A stretch of DNA of 12,825 bases from contig CAMNIW010000016.1 in NCBI GenBank assembly GCA_946540675.1, positions 1 through 12,825 on the forward strand, written 5' to 3'. Shown one piece after another: positions 1 through 6,605 of this stretch (position 1 is the first letter of the stretch; the number at the start of each line of letters is the position of its first letter). The notes below the pieces were generated by a model that did not search any database, had not been told where the DNA came from, and worked only from the letters and a program-made list of their open reading frames with translations. The translations under genes and the position numbers were made by a program. The stretch comes from an uncultured Clostridia bacterium (GTDB lineage Bacteria; Bacillota; Clostridia; Christensenellales; Borkfalkiaceae).

Positions 1-167
1 TCGACCTTGATACCGTCTTTGCTCTTCGTTACCGAGCGCTTTTTATTTTGGATCGACACGCCCGGAACGTCGTCTATCGCAAGGCGGACAATGCCTTTTA
101 CGATGCCGACGTTGTATACCACTTTTCCCTTGTTTTCACTTTTGGGGTTTGCCTTATACGACGCCAT
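1..167 (-). CDS. Asp23/Gls24-family envelope protein, YqhY-like (N-terminal part; runs off the window)
   Basis: The first 55 codons of a gene that continues past the left edge. The translation starts MASYKANPKSENKGKVVYN and contains VGIVKGIVRLAIDDVPGVS, the pattern of a short beta strand followed by 'IV..A..(D/E)VPGV' seen at the N-terminus of Asp23/Gls24 (DUF322) proteins. The start codon at 167 has a GAGGT ribosome site about 6 bases upstream. In Bacillus and many Clostridia the spoIIIA operon is followed by accB-accC-yqhY-nusB, so position supports a YqhY-type member. Here the gene directly follows spoIIIAH, without accB or accC between. YqhY proteins have been linked to acetyl-CoA carboxylase control and to the envelope, but the role here is inferred from family and place only. 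Confidence 0.8.
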   Translation of the reverse strand, partial: MASYKANPKSENKGKVVYNVGIVKGIVRLAIDDVPGVSIQNKKRSVTKSKDGIKV

Positions 168-220
168 ATTTTACCTCGAAAACAAAATATCGAAAACCGC
201 ATTATACGATTTCCGATATT

Positions 221-249
221 ATTATAACATATATATCCGTTTTTGAAAA
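221..249 (-). promoter_or_regulatory. SigA-type promoter for the Asp23/YqhY-like gene
   Basis: On the minus strand TTTTCA (244-249) lies 17 bases before a perfect TATAAT (221-226). Transcription would start near 213-214 and give a leader of about 46 bases. The promoter lies just beyond the stop codon of spoIIIAH, so the Asp23-family gene can be expressed in vegetative cells independently of the sporulation operon. A second TATAAT copy sits at 201-206 but has no convincing -35. Read from sequence only. Confidence 0.6.
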
Positions 250-255
250 GTATTT

Positions 256-732
256 TTACGAAATTGCTTGAATATAAACGTTGTCGGGAGTGGCGTTTAT
301 TTCGTTAGAACAAATCGTATAAATCAAAACGGCGTCGTCCTGGTTGAAATCATCGTCTCTTACGATAACGCTTACGTTGTCCGAACTTATTCCTATCGTT
401 ACGGCAACATCGTTGAATCCTTTGGACCTTATGAGACTTTCGAGAAGGTTTTCTTTTTCGCTGATCTCGGTAAGTTTGAGTTTCATCGCGAGCGCTTCCG
501 TTTGCGCGGCGGATCCGTTTTCACTCTTGGATATGATATCGTCAATTTGAGATATTTGGTTGCTGCGCGTGCTGTTTTTAGTCGTCTTCACTTCGGAAAA
601 ATAGTTTGCGGTTGTCGTAACGCTGTCGTTTACGGTCGATTTCGGCGAAGATAAAACGAAGTTGAGTACGGCGGTCGTCACTAAAAGTGCGATCATACAG
701 GATAAAACGATAATTTTTTTCTTTTTTGACAT
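256..732 (-). CDS. spoIIIAH: Stage III sporulation protein AH (SpoIIIAH)
   Basis: A 158-residue protein of the mother-cell part of the SpoIIIA-SpoIIQ channel. In B. subtilis SpoIIIAH binds forespore SpoIIQ across the intermembrane space. A short basic cytoplasmic start (MSKKKK) is followed by one membrane helix at about 7-27, a polar helical linker at about 30-90, and a C-terminal alpha/beta domain with the pattern ENLLESLIRSKGFNDVAVTI, which fits the YscJ/FliF-like ring-building fold. I chose the ATG at 732 because AGGAG stands 7-8 bases before it; the longer reading from 762 overlaps the spoIIIAG stop and has no ribosome site. It is shorter than the roughly 218-residue B. subtilis protein. 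It is the last gene of the operon; identification rests on fold pattern plus position. Confidence 0.88.
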   Translation of the reverse strand: MSKKKKIIVLSCMIALLVTTAVLNFVLSSPKSTVNDSVTTTANYFSEVKTTKNSTRSNQISQIDDIISKSENGSAAQTEALAMKLKLTEISEKENLLESLIRSKGFNDVAVTIGISSDNVSVIVRDDDFNQDDAVLIYTICSNEINATPDNVYIQAIS

Positions 733-751
733 TATATATTCTCCTTTTAAT

Positions 752-1213
752 TTATTGCGCAAGAATTTGTACTTTGTTGGCGGGAATCCCGAACATTGTA
801 GTAACGGCGTCTAAAACCGCCATCTTTACTCTTATGTTCCCCGCCCCTTTGCAAACGACGACTACACCCTTTATCTCCGGATATTTTTCACCTAACACGA
901 TCGGCTTGCCGCCGACGAGCACAGGCGAAGATGATTTTGTCGTTTTGCCGTTTTCTTCGGTGATTTTTACGTCTTCGGCAATTATAGTGCCGACGCCTTC
1001 GTCTACCGATATCATAACGGTTACTTCGCCCGCTCCGCTTATTTTAGACAACGAAGAAGCCATTTTGCGCTCGAGTTTTTCAACGTATTCTTCCGCACCG
1101 ACGACCGTCGTTTTTTTGCCGAAAGTCATAAACCCGACCGCTATTATCGCGACTATGAGAATTGCCGGAAGCAAGTATTCCCATCGTAATTTTATCGTTT
1201 TCTTTTCAGACAT
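752..1213 (-). CDS. spoIIIAG: Stage III sporulation protein AG (SpoIIIAG)
   Basis: A 153-residue protein that in B. subtilis forms a large ring in the space between mother cell and forespore. One membrane helix lies at about 14-31. The C-terminal part is a ring-building domain: a helix with LERKMASSLSKISGAGEV, then strands with a long insertion at about 72-115, then the family signature YPEIKGVVVVCKGA at 111-124 and a closing helix and strand ending in KVQILAQ. It is shorter than the B. subtilis protein (about 229 residues), mainly in the linker. Its start overlaps the end of spoIIIAF by 8 bases (ATGTCTGA), which implies translational coupling. Nineteen bases separate it from spoIIIAH. Confidence 0.95.
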   Translation of the reverse strand: MSEKKTIKLRWEYLLPAILIVAIIAVGFMTFGKKTTVVGAEEYVEKLERKMASSLSKISGAGEVTVMISVDEGVGTIIAEDVKITEENGKTTKSSSPVLVGGKPIVLGEKYPEIKGVVVVCKGAGNIRVKMAVLDAVTTMFGIPANKVQILAQ

Positions 1214-1679
1214 AAATAACTATCAGTTCCCTGTCTGCGTTCAATGTCTTTGCAACGTAATCGCCTATCACGTTATTATTTATATTCCGATTATTTTCAT
1301 CAATAACCATATTGCTTAAATAAACTTGAATTTTTTTTATTTTGCCGTCAGAATAATCGACGTTTATTTTTTCGCATATAAGATCGTTTTCTTTTAATAC
1401 GGCTTTATACCTTTCGGCGTATTTTTCCGCAATGATTTTTTCGTAATTATCGGACATCACACCTTGTCGCATATACGTTTGCGACGTTTTGTCTTTAGTA
1501 AAATCAAGGTCAGATACGCTAAAATCGAAATTTATGAACGGTTTTATCATAGCCAACAAAAAAACAAAAGAAAACACAGTTTTTACCGTGATTTTCATCT
1601 TGCTTTGCGGAATGATCAGTTCTGATAACGACAGCGCCACCGCCGTGACGATGATCGTAATAAAGTAGGGTTTCAGCAT
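1206..1679 (-). CDS. spoIIIAF: Stage III sporulation protein AF (SpoIIIAF)
   Basis: A 157-residue membrane protein of the SpoIIIA channel. Two membrane helices at about 5-24 and 29-48, with the family feature ALSLSELIIPQSKMK between them and a short LLAMIKPF after the second. A soluble C-terminal domain (about 75-157) has a helix EKYAERYKAVLKEN, strands (KINVDY, IKKIQVYL) and a final helix and strand, consistent with a ring-building-like domain. It is shorter than B. subtilis SpoIIIAF (about 206 residues). Its ATG shares one base with the stop of spoIIIAE (TAATG), so the pair is translationally coupled. Confidence 0.93.
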   Translation of the reverse strand: MLKPYFITIIVTAVALSLSELIIPQSKMKITVKTVFSFVFLLAMIKPFINFDFSVSDLDFTKDKTSQTYMRQGVMSDNYEKIIAEKYAERYKAVLKENDLICEKINVDYSDGKIKKIQVYLSNMVIDENNRNINNNVIGDYVAKTLNADRELIVIYV

Positions 1680-2863
1680 TACAGCACCATATTCGCCGAA
1701 AGTAATGCGGTCAGAATCGTCAAAGTAAAACAGAGCGATACCGTTATAAGTGCCGCTATCGAGAAATTAAGCGAGACGCTGACGGAACTCACGAATGCAC
1801 TCGGTCTGCCGTCTCCGATAGGCTCGGTTGCCGCTCCGACCAGTTTCAGAGCGAGAGACAAAGCGGCGATTTCAAGTATGGGTTTTACTATTATGCCGAA
1901 GATAACGACGAGCGAAAAGGCACCGAGCGCGTTTTTCAGCAGTCCGGCACAGGCAAATATAATGTCGAGACCGTCGCGTACCGTTCCGCCGACGATAGGT
2001 ATTCCGCTATTTACAGTATATTTGAGCGCTTTGACCGAAATTCCGTCGTATATGCCCGAATTAAGTCCTTTTACGGTTAAAAAAATCGAAAATACGGCAG
2101 TTATAAGTCCGATTATCCATTTAAGGGCCGACGATAGAAAACCGATCAGACTTTTTAACTTTATTTGTTCCGATATATTTGAAATCACCGAGAGTGCGAG
2201 AATAGCGGATATTGTCGGAAATACAACCGTTTTGAAAATTACAAGGATAAAATCGGATATAAACACGGAAGCCGGCGTATACACAGCGACCGAGTTTACG
2301 TTTCCGGTGACAGTCATCAGCGTCAGCATAAGCGGAAAAGCGCTTTCCATAGCCTTACCCATTTTATCCATAGCGTCATAAGCGGAAGAAACGGCGGAAG
2401 ATACTATTGCGGTAACTATACATACTATTGCGGTATAAGACGCGAAGTACGATATTTCATATACCCCGTTTCCGAATCTTTCAGGTTTTATAAAACGTAT
2501 TAACGCACACGCTATCATCAATAAAAAGACCCCGACAAGCGCAGGAACCTTCTTTTTGAAATCGCCTAACAGCATATCGTATAAAAGTTTTGCCGCCGAC
2601 GAAAAATCGAGATACGTCTCACCTTTCATCAGCGATTTGATTTTATCTTTGACGCCGACGCTTTCACCCGTCACCGAATACAGGTCTTCAACATATTTTC
2701 CGAAATCGGAAAAATCTATGTTATCCAGCATTTCGTCTAAATTTTCTTCAATTTTCGTATCGACGTCCAACGATTCGTCGGCGTACGCGGTTATATGCGG
2801 AGAAAAAACAAATAACACGCAAGCCGACAAGACCGACAACAAAGCGATTTTTTTATTATTCAT
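1679..2863 (-). CDS. spoIIIAE: Stage III sporulation protein AE (SpoIIIAE)
   Basis: A 394-residue polytopic membrane protein, the largest integral component of the SpoIIIA complex and close to the usual family length (about 399). Residues 1-29 look like a signal peptide ending AYA-DES. A soluble acidic stretch (30-105) precedes about seven membrane helices (near 106-124, 138-160, 175-190, 200-230, 244-265, 310-345 and 365-390). The conserved KYTVNSGIPIVGGTVRD stretch (281-297) and ALKLVGAATEPIGDGR (338-353) fit the family. Its ATG overlaps the TGA of spoIIIAD (ATGA). Confidence 0.96.
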   Translation of the reverse strand: MNNKKIALLSVLSACVLFVFSPHITAYADESLDVDTKIEENLDEMLDNIDFSDFGKYVEDLYSVTGESVGVKDKIKSLMKGETYLDFSSAAKLLYDMLLGDFKKKVPALVGVFLLMIACALIRFIKPERFGNGVYEISYFASYTAIVCIVTAIVSSAVSSAYDAMDKMGKAMESAFPLMLTLMTVTGNVNSVAVYTPASVFISDFILVIFKTVVFPTISAILALSVISNISEQIKLKSLIGFLSSALKWIIGLITAVFSIFLTVKGLNSGIYDGISVKALKYTVNSGIPIVGGTVRDGLDIIFACAGLLKNALGAFSLVVIFGIIVKPILEIAALSLALKLVGAATEPIGDGRPSAFVSSVSVSLNFSIAALITVSLCFTLTILTALLSANMVL

Positions 2864-3243
2864 ACTAATTGCGTTACGGTTTCGACGAGTTGCTTGATTA
2901 TGGGGAAAGAAAGCGTCAATATGATGAGTTTCCCTGCGAATACAACCTTGTCGGCTATGCTTTTCAGCCCGAAATCTTCGATAAGAGTCGCCGTAAACTC
3001 AATGAGATAGGATACGGCAAGTATTTTGATTACTATAGAAAATACTCCCGTTCCGATGTTTGTCTGCTCTGCTATACGGTTAAAAAAGCCTATAAACTCA
3101 ACCGCATATGACACGCTCATCACAAGCAGCAGAATTCCCGAAGCTATCAAGGCAAGCAGTGTAAGTTCGGAATTGATAGATTTAAGATATATAACGAGTA
3201 TGGCCGAAACAATGCCGACAACCGCAATTTTTACGATTTCCAT
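2860..3243 (-). CDS. spoIIIAD: Stage III sporulation protein AD (SpoIIIAD)
   Basis: A 127-residue protein with four predicted membrane helices (about 4-20, 27-53, 66-88 and 101-119), matching the family size (about 133). The stretch AVSYLIEFTATLIEDFGLKS (76-95) is characteristic of SpoIIIAD. It follows spoIIIAC with no gap (TAA then ATG) and no clear ribosome site, so its translation probably depends on ribosomes finishing spoIIIAC. SpoIIIAC and SpoIIIAD are related small membrane proteins of the SpoIIIA complex. Confidence 0.95.
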   Translation of the reverse strand: MEIVKIAVVGIVSAILVIYLKSINSELTLLALIASGILLLVMSVSYAVEFIGFFNRIAEQTNIGTGVFSIVIKILAVSYLIEFTATLIEDFGLKSIADKVVFAGKLIILTLSFPIIKQLVETVTQLV

Positions 3244-3441
3244 TTAATATAGGCTGAATATACTCTTTATACTGTCAAATAACTCGCCTATCATACCTAT
3301 CACCATCGTAAGAACGATTATTAAACCGGCAATACTGACGAGCGTTGCGATATCGTCGCGGTCAGACTTTTTGAGTATTTGACAAATAACCGTAATTATA
3401 ATGCCGATTGCGGCAATTTTGAATATAACGTCTATGTTCAT
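3244..3441 (-). CDS. spoIIIAC: Stage III sporulation protein AC (SpoIIIAC)
   Basis: A 65-residue protein with two membrane helices (about 5-22 and 31-53) joined by the short polar turn KKSDRDD, as in the family (usually about 65-68 residues with a K..GRDE-like turn). Its start overlaps the spoIIIAB stop (ATGA). Together with SpoIIIAD it is part of the membrane base of the channel. Confidence 0.95.
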   Translation of the reverse strand: MNIDVIFKIAAIGIIITVICQILKKSDRDDIATLVSIAGLIIVLTMVIGMIGELFDSIKSIFSLY

Positions 3442-3905
3442 AACAATAAAATAAAAATAATTATCCCGATTGCAAAACCGATTTTTATGCCGAGCGGTTT
3501 GATTTTTACATTGCGGGCACGCAATTTTTCGACCGCATCATCGAATACGACTTTATATTCTTCAAGAAAATTTTTTTCGGCCGATAACGAATTTCTTCCA
3601 AGACCCGAAAAATACGATATAACCGCATCCCTTTGATCTTTATCGAGATATTTGGGACAACCCGACGCAATCACGCCGTCAAAATCGACACGCGAAACAA
3701 AATCGTTAAAATCCGAAAAATGAAAGTCCTTATTACGGATTTTTGCTATGCTGTCGTGCCGAAAGGCGAGATTTCTTATAAGTTCTCCGTTAAAAGTATT
3801 CAACGCATTCAAAAATTTTTCCTGATAAATATATTTGTCCGAAATCTTTTTCCCGATCCAGGTAGTCAGCGCGGTAATTAGTATACCTAAAATCACTACA
3901 GTCAT
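3438..3905 (-). CDS. spoIIIAB: Stage III sporulation protein AB (SpoIIIAB)
   Basis: A 155-residue protein anchored by one helix at each end (about 3-16 and 140-155) with a helical soluble middle. Known SpoIIIAB proteins have this helical-bundle form and resemble GspF-type secretion platform domains. The central pattern FSGLGRNSLSAEKNFLEEY (99-117) matches the family's 'GLG.sd...q...' segment, and the C-terminal KIKPLGIKIGFAIGIII matches the conserved end. Length is near the usual 171. Its ATG overlaps the spoIIIAA TGA (ATGA). Confidence 0.94.
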   Translation of the reverse strand: MTVVILGILITALTTWIGKKISDKYIYQEKFLNALNTFNGELIRNLAFRHDSIAKIRNKDFHFSDFNDFVSRVDFDGVIASGCPKYLDKDQRDAVISYFSGLGRNSLSAEKNFLEEYKVVFDDAVEKLRARNVKIKPLGIKIGFAIGIIIFILLL

Positions 3906-4753
3906 AATTTTACTAAATTGCGGTTATATACTTCCGTCACTTCAAACTCGTTGAGAAACAGTATGTAATCAAACGTAAAACATTTAATAATTGCATTTAT
4001 TTCCTGCCTTTTTAATATGTTTTCCATACTGTCGCCATGTGCCGACGCAATGATTTTAACACCGCATTTTGCCGCAAAAGACACCGCGTCCGCATCGCTT
4101 ACGGTCATAATCTCGTCGCATACTATCGCCTGAGGATTTATTGATCTTATCCCGTAGCGAATTGAGTCCGCTTTTTTGCCGAATCTTATTACGTCCGAGT
4201 TCTTGCCGAGATATTCATGTCCGCCAATTGACAGTTCGTCCCTTTCGTCAACGAATAAAGTATTCAGACCGAACTTATCCGAATATGCCCTGCCGAGATC
4301 CCTGATAAACGTCGTTTTCCCGTGATACGGTTTTGATACTACAAGGCAATCAGCGGGAACTTTAAGGTATTGTGATATAAAACTCTCCGAGCAGTTTTCT
4401 ATGTCGTTCGGTATGCGTATTACCATAGAAGAAAAATCTTTGATTGTCGCAATGCCTGTCCCGTCGTTTACGATCGAGCCGCAAATGCCTACCCTTTCAC
4501 CTTCTTCCGACGTTATAAATCCGTTTTTTATGCTTTCTTCCGCACCGAATATCGAGTAATCGCACAGTCTGAAAATACAGTCTTCTATATCTTTTTCGGA
4601 AAAAACCAAGTCGTTGTAAACAATTTTTCTTATTCCGTAATCGGCGGCGTAAATCGCAGTAACAGGAAGATTTCGGCGTATTCTCACTTCGTTTAATTTA
4701 AGCGGCACACGCGTTATTTCGTTTCTCGCTTTGCTCGGTAAAAAGTTGAGCAT
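3902..4753 (-). CDS. spoIIIAA: Stage III sporulation protein AA (SpoIIIAA), secretion-type ATPase
   Basis: A 283-residue ATPase thought to power the SpoIIIA-SpoIIQ channel, related to type II/IV secretion ATPases. Residues 1-130 are the N-terminal domain (LNEVRIRRNLP at 20-30; EEGERVGICG at 83-92). The nucleotide domain has a P-loop at 140-148 (SKPYHGKTT), VDERDELS at 168-175, the conserved GIRSINPQAIVCDEI (201-215) with Walker B D213-E214, and ASAHG at 236-240. The P-loop starts with Ser rather than Gly and lacks the usual Pro-Pro, but keeps G145-K146-T147. The ATG at 4753 has AAGGA about 7 bases before it. It is the first gene of the operon, which in known sporeformers is read by mother-cell sigma-E. 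Confidence 0.96.
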   Translation of the reverse strand: MLNFLPSKARNEITRVPLKLNEVRIRRNLPVTAIYAADYGIRKIVYNDLVFSEKDIEDCIFRLCDYSIFGAEESIKNGFITSEEGERVGICGSIVNDGTGIATIKDFSSMVIRIPNDIENCSESFISQYLKVPADCLVVSKPYHGKTTFIRDLGRAYSDKFGLNTLFVDERDELSIGGHEYLGKNSDVIRFGKKADSIRYGIRSINPQAIVCDEIMTVSDADAVSFAAKCGVKIIASAHGDSMENILKRQEINAIIKCFTFDYILFLNEFEVTEVYNRNLVKL

Positions 4754-4771
4754 ATACTTGTCCTTCGATAT

Positions 4772-4800
4772 AATTTATGAAACGCAACAAACGATTAGAA
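4772..4800 (-). promoter_or_regulatory. Possible sigma-E-like promoter of the spoIIIA operon
   Basis: On the minus strand CATAAATT (4772-4779) resembles the sigma-E -10 consensus CATACAAT. About 14 bases upstream is TTCTAAT, only a weak match to the sigma-E -35. A start near 4765 would leave barely enough leader for the AAGGA ribosome site, which weakens the call. The assignment leans on the known sigma-E control of spoIIIA in B. subtilis. No SigA-like promoter is visible in the 106-bp gap. Confidence 0.3.
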
Positions 4801-4814
4801 CGGATTAAGCATAC

Positions 4815-4842
4815 AAAAAAACTCTCCCGAATACGGGAGAGT
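4815..4842 (-). terminator. Intrinsic terminator of the alpha/beta hydrolase gene
   Basis: A perfect 9-bp stem (ACTCTCCCG at 4821-4829 with CGGGAGAGT at 4834-4842) closes a four-base loop. Read on the minus strand it is followed directly by a run of T (4815-4820 are A on the plus strand). It lies 18 bases past the hydrolase stop codon and separates that gene from the spoIIIA operon. Confidence 0.92.
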
Positions 4843-4859
4843 CGAAAGTTAAAAATAAT

Positions 4860-5720
4860 TTAATCTTTAATGCATACGTTTTGCTCCGCAAGCCATTCCA
4901 CGCTCAGTCTTATCCACTCCGAAACCGAAACGCTTGCCTGTTCGATCGCCGATTGCATCGAAGCACCGTAGACGGTTTTATCGGCTTTTGATAATCCGTG
5001 TTGACCTTTGCCGAATATGTGAAGACTGAAAGGCACGCCTTTTTCTTCATAAGCGGACGCTATAACGAGCGAATTTTTGACGGGTACCACCCCGTCGGTA
5101 TACGTTGCCCAAATAAATGCGGGCGAAGAATTTTCGGTTACGAGATTGTTTACTTGCAACCTGTTCTTAAGTTCATCGTCGTCGCCGCAAAGAGCAATAA
5201 AACTATAAATATGCGATTTTTCGTTGAAAGCCGTGATGACGGGATAAGAAAGGATTATCGCGTCAGGACGAGCCGATACCTTACTTACGAATATTTTTTC
5301 CGCTTCCTTTGAGTTATAGTACGATCCGAGCATTCCGCACAGATGTCCGCCGGCGGAAAAACCGACCGCGGCTACCATATTTACGTCAACGTGCAATTTA
5401 TCGGCGTTTAATCTTATATAATTCATAGCCATAATCGCTTCGACGAGACTATACGGAAATTTTACCGGTGCGACTGAATAATTAAGCACAAAAGCATTGA
5501 ATCCGTAACTTACGTAAGCCAAAGCAACGGGTTCCGCTTCGCGATCCGAGCAATAAGCGTATCCGCCGCCGGGTAAAACCAGCATTGCCGGAGATTTCCT
5601 GTTTTCATTTATTTCTTTGCTGATCGACGGTATATAACAAGTCAATATACCCGTATCCGTTTTGTCGGAAGGTCTTTTTACTTCGAAGTAAGAATATAAG
5701 TCAACTTTAAATATTTCCAT
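4860..5720 (-). CDS. Alpha/beta hydrolase, esterase/lipase (Aes / BD-FAE-like)
   Basis: A 286-residue cytoplasmic alpha/beta hydrolase, probably a carboxylester hydrolase acting on small or acetylated substrates. There is no signal peptide. The oxyanion region is LPGGGYAYCSDRE (49-61), the nucleophile elbow is GFSAGGHL with Ser122, the acid is probably Asp209 (YTDGVVP) and the base His241 (GKGQHGLS), which gives a full triad at the usual spacing. The frame stays open up to 5999, but that extension would overlap lgt and lie upstream of the promoter at 5746-5774. The ATG at 5720 fits family length, although its ribosome site is weak (TTTGGTTG). It is a monocistronic unit with its own promoter and terminator. 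The substrate cannot be told from sequence; homologues include acetyl-xylan esterase-like and carboxylesterase proteins. Confidence 0.9.
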   Translation of the reverse strand: MEIFKVDLYSYFEVKRPSDKTDTGILTCYIPSISKEINENRKSPAMLVLPGGGYAYCSDREAEPVALAYVSYGFNAFVLNYSVAPVKFPYSLVEAIMAMNYIRLNADKLHVDVNMVAAVGFSAGGHLCGMLGSYYNSKEAEKIFVSKVSARPDAIILSYPVITAFNEKSHIYSFIALCGDDDELKNRLQVNNLVTENSSPAFIWATYTDGVVPVKNSLVIASAYEEKGVPFSLHIFGKGQHGLSKADKTVYGASMQSAIEQASVSVSEWIRLSVEWLAEQNVCIKD

Positions 5721-5745
5721 AGTACAACCAAATATTTTTGATTTT

Positions 5746-5774
5746 ATTATAATACTTATTTTTCGATTAATCAA
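5746..5774 (-). promoter_or_regulatory. SigA-type promoter of the alpha/beta hydrolase gene
   Basis: On the minus strand TTGATT (5769-5774) stands 17 bases before a perfect TATAAT (5746-5751). The start would be near 5738-5739, giving a leader of about 18 bases. This promoter fills the gap after lgt and makes the hydrolase independent of the upstream operon, though read-through from lgt is possible because no terminator is visible after lgt. Confidence 0.75.
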
Positions 5775-5790
5775 ATAAAACAAATAAATT

Positions 5791-6594
5791 TTATGACTTC
5801 TCTTGTTCAATAATTGACTTTTTTCGGTCTTTAACGATCTTATATATAAGAAGCGCCATGCCAACGGCGACAAAGAGAATCGATATTGCTTGCGCGGGTG
5901 TGAGACCGGGAATAAAATATCCCCTGTCGTCCGAGCGGAGAAACTCGATAGAAAATCGCCATACGCCGTAAGAAATAAGATATACGATAAAATTGACATC
6001 GTATTTTTTATTGTATGTCAAGGTCATTATAAAGAACAAGATCGCAAGGAAAACCGCTTCGTACAACTGCGTCGGAAGGAAGAATCCGTTATAAGACGTT
6101 CCCGCTTTTTCTACGGTCATCCTGATACCGGGGAAGCCGCCCGTTTCGAGTCCGTAGCAACATCCGGCAAAAAGGCAACCTATGCGCCCTATCGCATGTG
6201 CGATTGCAATCGAACACGGCGCGACTTCAAACAGATCTTTGAAATACGTCAAATGTTCCTTTTCTTTGAACAACAACTTCCCGACGGCAAAAAATATTAT
6301 AAAAAAGACTATCACGCCGCCGATAAGCCCGCCGTAAAAAGTCATTCCTTCCAATTTGAAAATTCCGCTTTTCAGATAGTTAAAGAAAGATTGAACAAGT
6401 TCCGCCGAAAAGAGTCCTAACAAAATTGCGGCTACTCCCGTCAATAGATAAAAATTTATCACCTTGTTAGGAATTTTTCTCGCCGTTAAATACCTATCGC
6501 ACACGACGAGCGCCGCTACAAAAGCGAACGCTATACATACGTCGTATATTCCAATATGAAACGTACCTGCCGATATTATGTCATACGGATACAT
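5791..6594 (-). CDS. lgt: Prolipoprotein diacylglyceryl transferase (Lgt family, divergent type)
   Basis: A 267-residue membrane enzyme with about seven helices, of the family that moves diacylglycerol from phosphatidylglycerol to the lipobox cysteine of prelipoproteins. Family motifs are in order: FYGGLIGG (86-93), HAIGRIGCLFAGCCYG (133-148), PTQLYEA (174-180) and RFSIEFLRSDDRG (213-225). Two residues differ from E. coli Lgt: Tyr replaces the key His of FHGGLIG (His103) and Cys replaces the Asn of GRLGN (Asn146). Clostridial members commonly carry a GCCYG form, so function is probably kept but unproven. The ATG at 6594 has a strong AAGGGGGG site. It lies 11 bases after the unknown membrane protein gene and is the last gene of the regulator-kinase operon. 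The basic C-terminal tail is cytoplasmic. Confidence 0.88.
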   Translation of the reverse strand: MYPYDIISAGTFHIGIYDVCIAFAFVAALVVCDRYLTARKIPNKVINFYLLTGVAAILLGLFSAELVQSFFNYLKSGIFKLEGMTFYGGLIGGVIVFFIIFFAVGKLLFKEKEHLTYFKDLFEVAPCSIAIAHAIGRIGCLFAGCCYGLETGGFPGIRMTVEKAGTSYNGFFLPTQLYEAVFLAILFFIMTLTYNKKYDVNFIVYLISYGVWRFSIEFLRSDDRGYFIPGLTPAQAISILFVAVGMALLIYKIVKDRKKSIIEQEKS

Positions 6595-6605
6595 AAATTC
6601 CCCCC

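Noticed and set aside
201..206. Second TATAAT upstream of the Asp23-family gene
   Set aside because: No acceptable -35 at 16-18 bases; the copy at 221-226 with TTTTCA is better.
7..246. Plus-strand open frame of 79 codons at the left edge
   Set aside because: It runs opposite the Asp23-family gene and its promoter region; the minus-strand frame has the ribosome site and family motif.
733..762. Longer start for spoIIIAH at 762
   Set aside because: It overlaps the end of spoIIIAG and its first ten codons cover the AGGAG site that serves the ATG at 732.
726..1319. Plus-strand open frame of 197 codons opposite spoIIIAG/spoIIIAF
   Set aside because: Antisense to two well-supported genes, low-complexity Ser/Thr/Pro-rich translation, no ribosome site; a shadow frame.
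5721..5790. Possible terminator after lgt
   Set aside because: The gap is AT-rich, but I found no GC-containing stem followed by a T run; it holds the hydrolase promoter instead.
5721..5999. N-terminal extension of the alpha/beta hydrolase frame to 5999
   Set aside because: It would overlap lgt on the same strand, lie upstream of a strong promoter, has no ribosome site and does not fit the family; the ATG at 5720 is preferred.
5890..6420. Plus-strand open frame of 176 codons opposite lgt
   Set aside because: Arg/Lys/Gln-rich shadow of the lgt codons, without a ribosome site or any domain pattern.
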